NCBI RefSeq assembly: GCF_004571135.1
Contig: NZ_SPSB01000002.1
Span: 558,001-622,000 of the forward strand
Reading direction: 5' to 3'
Length of the DNA: 64,000 nucleotides
Source of the DNA: Algoriphagus kandeliae
GTDB taxonomy: Bacteria; Bacteroidota; Bacteroidia; Cytophagales; Cyclobacteriaceae
Below are positions 8,619 through 16,689 of the stretch, piece by piece (the first letter of the stretch is position 1; the number at the start of each line of letters is the position of its first letter). Made by a program: the position numbers and the translations under genes. A model generated the notes under the pieces. The model had not been told where the DNA came from. It saw only the letters and a list, made by a program, of their open reading frames with translations, and made no database searches.

Positions 8619-9819
8619 TCCCTTTTACGTAGTCTGTTAGATACATGTATTCCAAAGTCAAATCTCCATCTCGGGCGATGGTTGCTCGCTCCAAAATCGG
8701 AGAATTTTCTTCCAATAAAGCAGGAATAATCCATTCTGATAATTGACTGCCAAAATCCTGTGTAGCTTCTCGAGGAAGTTCACAAGGCAAATTGTCGATA
8801 GCCATCATGGAAATACTGTTTTGCTTTCCAAAGGCGGGAAGTTCTTGACCACTATCTCGGTCCACATCAAAGACGGGAGAGGCAATAGTGGATGGCCGAA
8901 GGGTGGTAGGAATGTATCCGTTGATATCACAGGTAATATCAGCAATCACTGAAATTGAAAAATCCGGTGAGGAAATTTCATTAAGTTGGAAAAGCTGTGG
9001 AGCTTTTGGATCCCAGAAAACAGCACCAATCAGGATTTCGCCCTGTTCGGCATATTTCGAAAAATGACTTTCGTAAAGAGAAGGGTTGTCATAAAATTCC
9101 TGCTTATCAAATCCTCCATCAGTTTTTCGACCATTGTAGTCTCCTACATCCAATTGGACGTAGACAGGTTCTTCAAAATACTGGTTCAAAAATTCCTCAG
9201 GGCTGACTTGACGGATATTCATGCTGTCTAGAATTTCCTTGGCGCCTTTTCCTACTCTTCCCGTACCTGTCAAAATAATCCGAACAGGAGGAAGTTGAAT
9301 TTTTTGGAGCTCGGTTTTTAATTCTTTCAGGTCAAAACACTCAAAAGCCCGCTTGATATGGAAAAGGTCAGTTTTTTGTCCGTAGGTCCAAAAAGCATTA
9401 TACGCACCTACTACTCCAGCCCATCGCCCAAAGGCAACGACCCGATTTCCGGTCTCATCTGTTAGTACCTCATAATCGATCAATCGGATGTTTTTTTCCA
9501 AAATTTCCTGAAGCAGCTTTCGATTATAGGGTTGTTTTTTGATGGTGTGAGAAAAAAAGAAATAGGTTTTATTCGGGATCAGATTGTCTATTGGAACTTC
9601 CTTCACCCCAAATAATATATCGCAGCCAGAAATATCCTCTAGTACCTCAATTCCAGCCTCTTGATACTCGTCATCCGAAAAACCCCGGATAGGACTTGAT
9701 TCTACATAAAACTGAAGTTCTCCAGCATATTTCTCACTCAAGCTTTTGAGTTGCTCAGGTGAAAAAGGAGCTCTTTTGTCTGGAGGATTTTTTCCCTCAC
9801 GGATAATTCCGATTTTCAT
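8611..9819 (-). CDS. saccharopine dehydrogenase (lysine-forming)-like NAD-dependent oxidoreductase
   Basis: A 402-residue protein related to the alanine dehydrogenase / saccharopine dehydrogenase (LYS1-type) family. The N-terminus MKIGIIREGKNPPDKRAPFSP is the usual substrate-binding start. SHTIKKQPYNRKLL and FGRWAGVVGAYNA follow, then a Rossmann GTGRVGKGA near residue 185. ADITCDINGYIPTTLRPSTI is the conserved C-terminal active-site segment of LYS1-type enzymes. Whether it makes lysine, degrades it or acts on another opine-like substrate cannot be decided; no other lysine gene is nearby. It overlaps deoC by 8 bases and is the first gene of that pair. Confidence 0.75.
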   Translation of the reverse strand: MKIGIIREGKNPPDKRAPFSPEQLKSLSEKYAGELQFYVESSPIRGFSDDEYQEAGIEVLEDISGCDILFGVKEVPIDNLIPNKTYFFFSHTIKKQPYNRKLLQEILEKNIRLIDYEVLTDETGNRVVAFGRWAGVVGAYNAFWTYGQKTDLFHIKRAFECFDLKELKTELQKIQLPPVRIILTGTGRVGKGAKEILDSMNIRQVSPEEFLNQYFEEPVYVQLDVGDYNGRKTDGGFDKQEFYDNPSLYESHFSKYAEQGEILIGAVFWDPKAPQLFQLNEISSPDFSISVIADITCDINGYIPTTLRPSTIASPVFDVDRDSGQELPAFGKQNSISMMAIDNLPCELPREATQDFGSQLSEWIIPALLEENSPILERATIARDGDLTLEYMYLTDYVKGNE

Positions 9820-9852
9820 ACAGCGTAAATCTTTACCGGATAAATTTAAGAA

Positions 9853-10437
9853 ATGAATTACCTCTATTTGATCCTTTTATGGGCTTTGTTTTATGCTTTG
9901 CATAGCATTCTCGCCGCAGGCAAGTTAAAAAGAATTTTGAAGGAAAAATTAGGGGAAGCCTACAAATGGTATAGGCTGTTTTATTCCGTTTTTTCACTCT
10001 TTTTATTTATTCTGTTGATTTTGTTTACCCTAAAAATTCCACCTTCCTACGTTTATTATCCTGAAGGATTAGCAGAATATTTTGGGTATATGCTAGCTGC
10101 TTTTGGTACCATTATCATGATGCAGAGTTCGAAGGCCTGGTCATTAAGTAAGTTTATTGGGTTGAAGCCTCAGGAGGATTCGGAATCTGAACACTTGATC
10201 GTTTCGGGTTGGTATAAGCGCATTCGGCATCCGTTATATGCTGGATTAGTATTGATATTTATTGGATATTTTTTGGTATCTGGAACCTACACTTCGTTGG
10301 TACATTTAGGATGCCTGATTATTTATCTTCCTATGGGGATCTATTTTGAGGAAAAAAATCTAATCGCTCAATTCGGTCAGAAATATCTGAATTACAGAAA
10401 GGAAGTACCTGCCATTATACCGAAGCTAAAGCTATAA
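9853..10437 (+). CDS. membrane-bound isoprenylcysteine/phospholipid-type methyltransferase family protein
   Basis: A 194-residue membrane protein with four or five hydrophobic segments. The C-terminal half carries SGWYKRIRHPLYAG and then EEKNLIAQFGQKYLNYRKEVP. This is the RHPxY and EE...F..Y pattern of the ICMT/PEMT-like SAM-dependent methyltransferases. The N-terminal half resembles NnrU-like proteins. The natural substrate of bacterial members is mostly unknown; membrane lipids or isoprenoids are candidates. It stands alone and converges on the FKBP genes across a shared terminator. Its start lies 33 bases from the divergent saccharopine-dehydrogenase-like gene. Confidence 0.7.
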   Translation: MNYLYLILLWALFYALHSILAAGKLKRILKEKLGEAYKWYRLFYSVFSLFLFILLILFTLKIPPSYVYYPEGLAEYFGYMLAAFGTIIMMQSSKAWSLSKFIGLKPQEDSESEHLIVSGWYKRIRHPLYAGLVLIFIGYFLVSGTYTSLVHLGCLIIYLPMGIYFEEKNLIAQFGQKYLNYRKEVPAIIPKLKL

Positions 10438-10445
10438 TAAATCAA

Positions 10446-10477
10446 AAAGCCTCTCCAAATTTGATAGAAGAGGCTTT
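10446..10477. terminator. bidirectional terminator between convergent genes
   Basis: Nine-base stem AAAGCCTCT (10446-10454) and AGAGGCTTT (10469-10477). The T tract is better on the minus strand (serving the FKBP operon) than on the plus strand. Confidence 0.75.
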
Positions 10478-10495
10478 CTATTGGTTTAATTTATT

Positions 10496-11053
10496 CTAAT
10501 CCAGTCCGTAGAAATCAATATCAAATCGAAGGACCGAGTTTGGCGGAATTAGGGCATTACTGGTTTGGTCTCGATAGGCGTAAGGTGAAGGAATGATAAA
10601 TATTGCCTTCGAACCTGACCGCAATCTTCTAAAACCAATATCCCATCCAGTAATCACTGCCCCGGATCCTACCACGAAGTTGAAAATGGTATAAACTCGA
10701 TTTTCAACCCAAATGTCATTATCGATCGCTACTTGTTCGATGGTGGTATCAAATACAGAACCGTCTGTAATCAAGGATCCAACGTAGTCCGAATATACTA
10801 CATTCCCACCTGTTGGTCGTGAACCTTGTCCTTCTTCCTGGACAATCACCACTACGCCAGAAGGATCATGGATTCTATACAGACTATCAATACGGGCTGT
10901 ATCCAAATAGGCATCGATTTTTTCACGATCAATGGCCAAATTTCCCTCCACATCGTAAGTAGGACCTACTACAAACGGATTGTTGGGTTCACAGGCCATC
11001 ATTAGAAAGACACCTAGAATAGCAAAGACCGGAATCCTTAAAAACTTGATCAT
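10496..11053 (-). CDS. FKBP-type peptidyl-prolyl cis-trans isomerase lipoprotein (third of three)
   Basis: A 185-residue lipoprotein with lipobox LMMAC (Cys21) and a C-terminal FKBP fold at about 80-185. Segments typical of FKBP are VVYSDYVGSLITDGSVFDTT, VITGWDIGFRRLRSGSKAIFIIPSPYAY and IPPNSVLRFDIDF. It should catalyse proline isomerisation during folding of exported or outer-membrane proteins. It is the last and most divergent member of a tandem set; its start overlaps the stop of the preceding FKBP gene by 4 bases (ATGA). FKBP lipoproteins of this kind include gliding protein GldI of Flavobacterium, but orthology cannot be judged here. Confidence 0.88.
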   Translation of the reverse strand: MIKFLRIPVFAILGVFLMMACEPNNPFVVGPTYDVEGNLAIDREKIDAYLDTARIDSLYRIHDPSGVVVIVQEEGQGSRPTGGNVVYSDYVGSLITDGSVFDTTIEQVAIDNDIWVENRVYTIFNFVVGSGAVITGWDIGFRRLRSGSKAIFIIPSPYAYRDQTSNALIPPNSVLRFDIDFYGLD

Positions 11054-11604
11054 TGTTGTGGTCCTTTTTTGATATCAATTAAGTGAAGCTCGAAAATCAA
11101 GGGGGAATTTGGTGGGATATCACCCTGAGAAGCATTTCCATAGCCATAAAGAGAAGGCATTATGACAGTGGCTTTGTCTCCAGCTTCCATGATGGCAATG
11201 GCCGCCTCGAATCCCTCGATTAGTTGGCCTCTTCCCAAAATAAATTTGATTGGGATATAATTTCTGTTTTCAGAATAAATGTTGTTTTGCCGGGCTACAG
11301 ATTCAATCGAAGTATCAAAAACCTTGTTGCTCAGCAACTTTCCCGTGTAATTTACCCGTACGGTATCACCAGGAACTGGCAATTGTCCACTATTTGACAT
11401 TTCCTGCCAGATCACCCGAAAGCCCGTGACTTCATCCACGAAATCCTTTGGGCCAGTAATGGGATTGGCCGCCAAATATTCTTCAATGGCTTTTTTATCT
11501 CTTTCCAGAATTGTTTCTACGGTAGATTCTGGATCTACACAGGCAGAAAACGAAATCCCGATAAGAACAAGCGCAAGGAATGAAATAAAAGGTTGTAATC
11601 TCAT
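11050..11604 (-). CDS. FKBP-type peptidyl-prolyl cis-trans isomerase lipoprotein (second of three)
   Basis: A 184-residue lipoprotein with lipobox SFSAC (Cys21). The FKBP fold covers about 75-184: VRVNYTGKLLSNKVFDTS, LIEGFEAAIAIMEAGDKATVIMPSLYGYG and IPPNSPLIFELHLIDI. The Tyr, Phe-Asp and Ile-Pro positions of the active pocket are mostly kept, so it is probably catalytically competent. It lies 15 bases downstream of the longest FKBP gene and overlaps the next one by 4 bases. Confidence 0.9.
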   Translation of the reverse strand: MRLQPFISFLALVLIGISFSACVDPESTVETILERDKKAIEEYLAANPITGPKDFVDEVTGFRVIWQEMSNSGQLPVPGDTVRVNYTGKLLSNKVFDTSIESVARQNNIYSENRNYIPIKFILGRGQLIEGFEAAIAIMEAGDKATVIMPSLYGYGNASQGDIPPNSPLIFELHLIDIKKGPQQ

Positions 11605-11619
11605 GGGGTTCTTTTAGAT

Positions 11620-12546
11620 TTATTTTTGAACGTCTTTCACTTCAACGTCAAAGATCAAAATAGAGTTAGGGCCGATCAAGCTTCCAGCACCATTTTCTCC
11701 GTAAGCAAGTGGTGAAGGAATAAGGAACTTCGCCTTGGATCCCTTCTTCAAGAGCATCAATCCTTCATCCCAGCCAGGAATAACCTGTCCCATTCCTACA
11801 TTGACTGGAAGCGGCTCATAAGGTCTTGATGGATTGTAAATTCCTTTTTCCTGAGCAAGGGACTCAATGGAAGTGTCGAATATGGTTCCGTCAAGCAAGT
11901 AACCTGCATAATCAACATACATAGTTGTTCCAGGAGTAGTTTCAGGTCCAGTTCCTTCTTGCTCGATCACATAGTACAAGCCATTTTCAGTCTTTTGAAC
12001 ATCCAAATCGTTTGCCTGAGCATATTCCTCGATTTTTTGTCCGTCCTCAACCATCAGGACTTTAGCTCTTTCAGCACGTTTCTCGCTATCAATTCGAGAA
12101 GCTTCCATGAAAAACTGACTCAAAGAATCCTGAGAAATGATGTCAAACACCCCCAAATTTACCTGAAGCTGATCTTCTGCATTCAAGAAAGGAGGGAAGT
12201 TAGGACCGAAAATCGTTTGAACACTTGAATTAAAGGTGATGCTGTCACCCTTACGTAAAGCCATGAAGATTTCATCCATTCCGTTGTTTACGGCAATGGT
12301 GTCATTGGCCATCAGATATCCTGGTACGGGTTGATCCAAGGTGGAATAAATCACAGAATCATCTGCGTTTTTGATCTGAAGGTGATACAGGTAAATATCG
12401 CCATTGGCAGCCTTTTCAGAGCCTTCTTCGATATAGGTGTATTCGATTCCGTCTTTTTGGGTGACTTTGGTTTTTTGACAAGAAGTCATTGCGCCAGCAA
12501 TAAGAAACAAAGCAATAATTGCTTTAAGACTAAGGGTATTTTTCAT
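11620..12546 (-). CDS. FKBP-type peptidyl-prolyl cis-trans isomerase lipoprotein (first of three, with extra N-terminal domain)
   Basis: A 308-residue lipoprotein with lipobox GAMTSC near residue 22. The FKBP domain occupies about 200-308 (MYVDYAGYLLDGTIFDTS, VIPGWDEGLMLLKKGSKAKFLIPSPLAYG, GPNSILIFDVEVKDV). The preceding 170 residues look like a degenerate second FKBP-like unit (YLYHLQIKNADDSVIYSTLD, MDEIFMALRKGDSITF) and a helical linker. It follows the NrnA-type phosphoesterase by 30 bases, and the four genes appear to form one operon. A paired FKBP arrangement suggests a dedicated chaperone set for envelope proteins. Confidence 0.88.
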   Translation of the reverse strand: MKNTLSLKAIIALFLIAGAMTSCQKTKVTQKDGIEYTYIEEGSEKAANGDIYLYHLQIKNADDSVIYSTLDQPVPGYLMANDTIAVNNGMDEIFMALRKGDSITFNSSVQTIFGPNFPPFLNAEDQLQVNLGVFDIISQDSLSQFFMEASRIDSEKRAERAKVLMVEDGQKIEEYAQANDLDVQKTENGLYYVIEQEGTGPETTPGTTMYVDYAGYLLDGTIFDTSIESLAQEKGIYNPSRPYEPLPVNVGMGQVIPGWDEGLMLLKKGSKAKFLIPSPLAYGENGAGSLIGPNSILIFDVEVKDVQK

Positions 12547-12576
12547 AAGTAGTGTAAGGTTTCTAATTTTTTGGGA

Positions 12577-13611
12577 TCAATTGGCAGATACTGCATTCTC
12601 ATGGAAAAGATCTTCTTGATGTTCTTCCACTAGCTTCTCAAACCGTTCAATAGTGTCTTTAAGGCTTTGGTCTGATTTTCCACCAGCTGCGTTTTTATGC
12701 CCTCCTCCATTGAAATAGTCAGCTGCAAATTTATTTACTGCCACGTCCACAGAAGAGCGGAAGGAAATTTTGATTCCGTCTTCTCGCTCTGAAAACAATG
12801 CCGCCAATTTAATTCCATCCAAAGATAGTGCATAATTCACCAAGCCTTCTGTATCTCCGGTGCGGCTTTGATATTTTTTAAGATCTTTTTTGCTGATGAC
12901 AAAATAGGCGGTATGCAGGTCTTCTCGAATAATCAATCGTCGAGTAATTGCAAAGCCGATAAATTTTAGTCGATTGACCGAATTAGAGTCGTAAATCCAA
13001 TTGGAAATCTGAGAAACATTGGCTCCTAAATCAATCAACTCGGCAACGACCAAGTGTACATTTTTTGTGGTGTTTGGATGTCTGAAGCCTCCGGTGTCAG
13101 TTAAAATTCCTGCGTAAAGACACTCAGCGATGTCTTTATCGATCAAATCCCGATCCCCGAGCTTGACGATGAGTTCATAGACCAGTTCACAAGTTGCGGC
13201 GGCTTCAGTACTCCAGTAACGGAAATCTGCAAAATCTTCCGGGTCCTGATGATGGTCAATATTTACGATATAAGCATCCGATTTTCGGATGAGCTCTCCC
13301 AATTCATTTACCCGGTTCAAAACCGAAAAGTCGAGGCAAATCACCATATCAGCTTTTTTTAGAGCTTCCTTGGCTAATTTCTGATCCTCTTCTTTGCTGA
13401 AGTCGAGCACCAAATCATTCCCTTCCATCCAGTGCAGAAAGGATGGATAATCAGTAGGAGTCACGACCGTCACCTGATGCCCTTTTTTCTTAAGGTAATT
13501 TGCCATACCCAAAGAAGATCCCAATGCATCTGCATCAGGCTTGACATGGGTAGTGATAAATATATTTTTGGGGGAGGAGATTTCTTTTTTAAACGAGGCT
13601 AATGCTTCCAT
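12577..13611 (-). CDS. DHH/DHHA1 phosphoesterase, NrnA-type oligoribonuclease / pAp phosphatase
   Basis: A 344-residue cytoplasmic phosphoesterase. The DHH-family metal motifs are TTHVKPDADALGSSLGMA (residues 20-37), a DFS motif (ICLDFS), NIDHHQDPEDF and ILTDTGGF. The C-terminal DHHA1 motif FNGGGHKNAAGG binds substrate. NrnA enzymes degrade short RNA oligomers and dephosphorylate 3'-phosphoadenosine 5'-phosphate; some relatives cleave c-di-AMP or pGpG. It is the first gene of a leftward operon with three FKBP lipoproteins and diverges from ndk. From memory, an ndk, DHH phosphoesterase, FKBP (gldI-like) order is common in Bacteroidota; this was not checked. Confidence 0.88.
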   Translation of the reverse strand: MEALASFKKEISSPKNIFITTHVKPDADALGSSLGMANYLKKKGHQVTVVTPTDYPSFLHWMEGNDLVLDFSKEEDQKLAKEALKKADMVICLDFSVLNRVNELGELIRKSDAYIVNIDHHQDPEDFADFRYWSTEAAATCELVYELIVKLGDRDLIDKDIAECLYAGILTDTGGFRHPNTTKNVHLVVAELIDLGANVSQISNWIYDSNSVNRLKFIGFAITRRLIIREDLHTAYFVISKKDLKKYQSRTGDTEGLVNYALSLDGIKLAALFSEREDGIKISFRSSVDVAVNKFAADYFNGGGHKNAAGGKSDQSLKDTIERFEKLVEEHQEDLFHENAVSAN

Positions 13612-13755
13612 TATCTAATTCTCTACGGCACAAAGGCACTAGTAGTGCGCAAAGGTCAGGATTTTTTTCGCAAATGCCAAAGTGCTCAGCTTGCTGAAAA
13701 TGAGAGAAATAACGGATAAATACCTGGGGGCGTTCGGATTCTCTGCCCTTTTCTA

Positions 13756-13763
13756 CTATTTTT
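13756..13763 (+). promoter_or_regulatory. TATTTTTG, -7 promoter box for ndk
   Basis: Exact TAnnTTTG match, followed by GCGCCC, 35 bases before the ndk start. A -33 TTTG is not clear. The remaining 13612-13755 gap shows no other element. Confidence 0.5.
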
Positions 13764-13798
13764 GCGCCCGAATTAAACCAATGTAAACTCAAATAAAC

Positions 13799-14221
13799 AT
13801 GGCAGGAAACAGAACATTCACCATGATCAAGCCTGATGCTTTTGAAGCGGGCAATTCAGGAGCAATCTTGAAGATGATCGAAGAGGCAGGCTTCAAAATC
13901 GTGGCAATGAAGGCTACCCGTTTGACTCCCGAAATGGCAGGCAAATTCTATGAAGTTCACAAGGAAAGACCTTTCTACAAGGACCTTTGTGCATACATGT
14001 CTTCTGGACCAATAATCGCAGCGATCTTGGAAAAAGACAATGCTGTTGAAGATTTCAGAAAACTGATTGGTGCTACCAACCCTGAGCAAGCAGCAGAAGG
14101 CACGATCAGAAAGATTTTCGCTAAATCAATCGAAGCGAATGCTGTTCACGGTTCCGACTCCGATGAAAATGCAGCTATCGAAGGAAACTTCTACTTCTCT
14201 CAATTCGAAAGAGTGATTTAA
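13799..14221 (+). CDS. ndk: nucleoside-diphosphate kinase
   Basis: A 140-residue enzyme that transfers the gamma phosphate between nucleoside triphosphates and diphosphates. It begins [20 protein letters not shown], has the family block [18 protein letters not shown], and carries the catalytic histidine as His117 in NAVHGSDS. Length and all motifs are standard, and no insertion is present. It is monocistronic, with a -7 box upstream and a strong terminator downstream. It diverges from the NrnA-FKBP operon. Confidence 0.97.
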   Translation: MAGNRTFTMIKPDAFEAGNSGAILKMIEEAGFKIVAMKATRLTPEMAGKFYEVHKERPFYKDLCAYMSSGPIIAAILEKDNAVEDFRKLIGATNPEQAAEGTIRKIFAKSIEANAVHGSDSDENAAIEGNFYFSQFERVI

Positions 14222-14246
14222 TCCTTTATCAACTCAAATTTGATTG

Positions 14247-14279
14247 AAGCCTAAGGGAAAATTTCCTTAGGCTTTTTTT
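14247..14279 (+). terminator. rho-independent terminator after ndk
   Basis: Stem AAGCCTAAGG (14247-14256) and CCTTAGGCTT (14265-14274) with further GAAA/TTTC pairing inside, followed by seven T. Confidence 0.92.
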
Positions 14280-14308
14280 ATTGGCCTTTACTTTCTTTTA
14301 AATTTATT

Positions 14309-14324
14309 ATCGTAATATTACGAT
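14309..14324. promoter_or_regulatory. palindromic operator of the ars-type operon
   Basis: A perfect 16-bp palindrome, ATCGTAATATTACGAT, ending 14 bases before the arsR start. ArsR/SmtB repressors bind AT-rich inverted repeats of this kind over their own promoters, so autoregulation by the adjacent ArsR protein is the natural reading. No terminator-like T run follows. Confidence 0.75.
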
Positions 14325-14338
14325 GAAATAAAAAATCC

Positions 14339-14674
14339 ATGGGAGCTACCCAATCACATTTATTTACAGATGAGCAAAATGAGCTAGCCAGAATTGCTAG
14401 GGTTTTAGCTCATCCAGCTCGAATCGCCATCCTTCAATATCTCATCCAAGCCAATGCTTGTATTAATGGAGACCTGGTGCAGGAAATAGGACTTGCACAA
14501 GCTACGATCAGTCAGCATTTGCGGGAGTTGAAATCCATTGGGATCATTCAAGGAACCATAGACGGGGTGAAGGTTTCCTACTGTATTGACCCATTGCGTC
14601 TTTCAGAAATTAAAAAACAGCTCAACCAATTATTTGACAGTTTTTCATCTTCTTCCTTGGGAAACTGTTGCTAA
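14339..14674 (+). CDS. ArsR/SmtB-family metalloid-responsive repressor
   Basis: A 111-residue winged-helix repressor. HPARIAILQYL leads into the recognition helix QATISQHLRELKSIGIIQG, followed by the wing VKVSYCID. Cysteines at Ala-Cys-Ile (about residue 41) and Tyr-Cys-Ile (about 81), together with a C-terminal Cys-Cys pair (GNCC), could bind arsenite or a soft metal, though the classic ELCVCDL box is missing. It is expected to release the palindrome at 14309-14324 when it binds metalloid. It is the first gene of a three-gene operon with a DUF6428 protein and an arsenate-reductase-like phosphatase. Confidence 0.88.
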   Translation: MGATQSHLFTDEQNELARIARVLAHPARIAILQYLIQANACINGDLVQEIGLAQATISQHLRELKSIGIIQGTIDGVKVSYCIDPLRLSEIKKQLNQLFDSFSSSSLGNCC

Positions 14675-14708
14675 GCATTCTACTAAATCAAAACCTAATT
14701 GCAGCACT

Positions 14709-15179
14709 ATGAGACTTTCAGAAGTTAAAGAAGCCTTAACCCAAATAGATCATCTCCATTTTTATCTTCCCAATGGAGTCCAAATCCCAGATCACTTCCA
14801 TATCACTGAGGTAGGGAAAGTTTCTAGGCATTTTATTGATTGTGGAGGTACGATTCGAAAAGAAGAGGTGATCAATTTTCAACTTTTTACTGCAGATGAT
14901 TACGATCATCGGCTAAAAGCACAAAAACTTCTTTCGATCATTGAATTATCTGAAAAGCACTTGAATTTGGAGGATTTGGATATCGAAGTGGAATATCAAG
15001 GGGATACGATTGGGAAATATGGGTTGGAGTTTAAACAGGGAGGATTTTTCTTGACCAAAACCTTCACCGATTGTCTAGCCAAAGATCAATGTGGTATTCC
15101 AGCGAAAAAACCCAAAATCCGACTTTCTACTTTACAATCCCAGCAAAGTGAATGTCTTCCTGGTTCTGGCTGTTGCTAA
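14709..15179 (+). CDS. DUF6428 family protein of an arsenic-type operon
   Basis: A 156-residue cytoplasmic protein that I recognise as DUF6428. It has IPDHFHITEVGKVSRHFIDC, then INFQLFTADDYDHRLKAQKL and IEVEYQGDTIGKYGLEF, and ends in cysteine-rich stretches (TDCLAKDQCGIP and CLPGSGCC). No enzymatic motif is visible. Its conserved place between ArsR and an ArsC-like phosphatase, together with the cysteines at the end, suggests metalloid handling; that is inference. The open frame could extend upstream to 14586, but this would overlap arsR. The ATG at 14709, 34 bases after the arsR stop, gives the conserved N-terminus MRLSEVKEALTQID. Confidence 0.75.
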   Translation: MRLSEVKEALTQIDHLHFYLPNGVQIPDHFHITEVGKVSRHFIDCGGTIRKEEVINFQLFTADDYDHRLKAQKLLSIIELSEKHLNLEDLDIEVEYQGDTIGKYGLEFKQGGFFLTKTFTDCLAKDQCGIPAKKPKIRLSTLQSQQSECLPGSGCC

Positions 15180-15189
15180 CCATTAAGAA

Positions 15190-15822
15190 ATGAAATCAAA
15201 TCCTAATTTTTTATTTCCTAAGCTTGCATCCACAATAGAGGAACTTAGGCAGTTGTCAATTTCAGAAGAACGAAAGAAAGTACTTCGGCCTTTGGTTTTA
15301 TATATTCAGCGTTGTGTTCAGGAAAGCAAAACCTGCAATCTCAATTTTATCTGCACGCATAATTCCCGCCGTAGTCAATTTGGTCAAATTTGGGCCAAGG
15401 TTGCCTCTGAATATTTTGGGATTTCTGCCAATTGTTTTTCCGGGGGAATGGAAGTGACAGCTTTCAATGAACGGGCAGTAGAATCTCTTAAAAGAAGTGG
15501 TTTTAAGATTTCTTCGAAGGGAAAAGGTAACCCTATTTATGCTGTTTCTTTTTCGGAAAATTCAGACCCTATCGTTTGTTTTTCAAAATTGTATGATGAT
15601 CGCGTGAATCATGTTGAAAATTTTGCAGCAGTGATGACTTGCGACCATGCCGAAGAAAACTGTCCCTTTATCCCGGGGGCAGAGGTGCGGATTCCGTTAC
15701 ATTACAAAGACCCTAAGGAATTTGACGGAACAGACTTGGAAGAGAAAAAATATGATGAGCGGTCCATGCAGATCGCTTCAGAAATGTTTCATGTTTTTTC
15801 TGAGGCAGAAAAGCAGGGATAA
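15190..15822 (+). CDS. low-molecular-weight phosphatase fold protein, probable arsenate reductase
   Basis: A 210-residue protein of the low-molecular-weight protein tyrosine phosphatase fold. The phosphate loop CTHNSRRS is at residues 55-62 (nucleophile Cys55, Arg61). The general acid is likely Asp174 (KDPKEF). A second cysteine pair, Cys151 and Cys158 (TCDHAEENCPF), matches the resolving cysteines of thioredoxin-coupled ArsC enzymes, which reduce arsenate to arsenite. Plain tyrosine phosphatases lack that pair. It follows the DUF6428 gene by 10 bases. No arsenite pump (ACR3 or ArsB) follows in the operon. Confidence 0.8.
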   Translation: MKSNPNFLFPKLASTIEELRQLSISEERKKVLRPLVLYIQRCVQESKTCNLNFICTHNSRRSQFGQIWAKVASEYFGISANCFSGGMEVTAFNERAVESLKRSGFKISSKGKGNPIYAVSFSENSDPIVCFSKLYDDRVNHVENFAAVMTCDHAEENCPFIPGAEVRIPLHYKDPKEFDGTDLEEKKYDERSMQIASEMFHVFSEAEKQG

Positions 15823-15845
15823 ACCTTTTTGAAGGCAAAACGAAC

Positions 15846-16652
15846 TTACAATTCCCCTCCACATTTCTTACAAAACTTATCGTCTACTCCAAGACCTTCT
15901 GCACCACAAGAGTGACAGGTTTTGGTGTTGATAAGATCGTGAGGATTTCGGCGTTTGGCCATTTCCGAACTCACGATTCCGGTAGGTACAGCAATGATCG
16001 CATATCCCAATAGCATGATTAAGGATGCAATAAATTGCCCTAGGGGAGTGGAAGGAGTAATGTCTCCAAAACCCACTGTAGTGAGCGTGACGATGGCCCA
16101 GTACATGCCGCGAGGTATTGAAGTAAAACCAGAAGAAGGCCCCTCGACCAAATACATGAGGGTTCCCATAATCAAAACCACTGTCAAAACAGTAAAGAGG
16201 AATATTTGAATCTTGGCCATACTGGCTTTCAAAGACTGACTAATAAAATCAGCTTCTGATAAATACCTCCCTAGTTTTAAGATTCTGACAACTCGCAGCA
16301 AACGAAGGGCTCGGACCACAGTTAAAAGCTGTACATCTGCCACGAAGAAGCTCAAATAAAAAGGTAAAATAGCCAGCAAATCTACTATTCCGTAAAAGCT
16401 CGTTACATACCGCAGCGTCTTGCCGGTCAACCAAACACGGAGAACATATTCAATGGTAAATAGAACCGTGAAAACAACCTCAAGAATATAAAATGTCGTT
16501 CCAAATCTGCTTCTTAATTCGGCGACTGAATCCAAAGTAGCCACGATGACCGAACCAAAAATCAAGACCAAAAGGACTACATCAAAGGTGCGAGAAGCCC
16601 AATCATTGTGGTCAAAGACAATTTCTGCAATTCTCTTTTTGGTGAGTTTCAT
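15846..16652 (-). CDS. voltage-gated potassium channel family protein with C-terminal zinc ribbon
   Basis: A 268-residue six-segment ion channel. S1-S3 cover about 23-105. S4, with regularly spaced arginines, is at 114-130 (VRALRLLRVVRILKLGRY). The pore helix and potassium selectivity filter TVGFGD are at 192-197. S6 runs to about 225. Instead of an RCK domain, the short C-terminus holds a four-cysteine zinc ribbon (Cys246, Cys249, Cys261, Cys264), which is unusual for this family but occurs in bacterial relatives. It lies 37 bases downstream of murF-alr on the same strand and could be read through from that operon. Confidence 0.88.
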   Translation of the reverse strand: MKLTKKRIAEIVFDHNDWASRTFDVVLLVLIFGSVIVATLDSVAELRSRFGTTFYILEVVFTVLFTIEYVLRVWLTGKTLRYVTSFYGIVDLLAILPFYLSFFVADVQLLTVVRALRLLRVVRILKLGRYLSEADFISQSLKASMAKIQIFLFTVLTVVLIMGTLMYLVEGPSSGFTSIPRGMYWAIVTLTTVGFGDITPSTPLGQFIASLIMLLGYAIIAVPTGIVSSEMAKRRNPHDLINTKTCHSCGAEGLGVDDKFCKKCGGEL

Positions 16653-16689
16653 GATGGAAGATAAAAAAAAGCACCCATCAACAAGCGAT

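Noticed and set aside
14586..14708. N-terminal extension of the DUF6428 gene
   Set aside because: It would overlap arsR in another frame, and the family N-terminus starts at the ATG at 14709.
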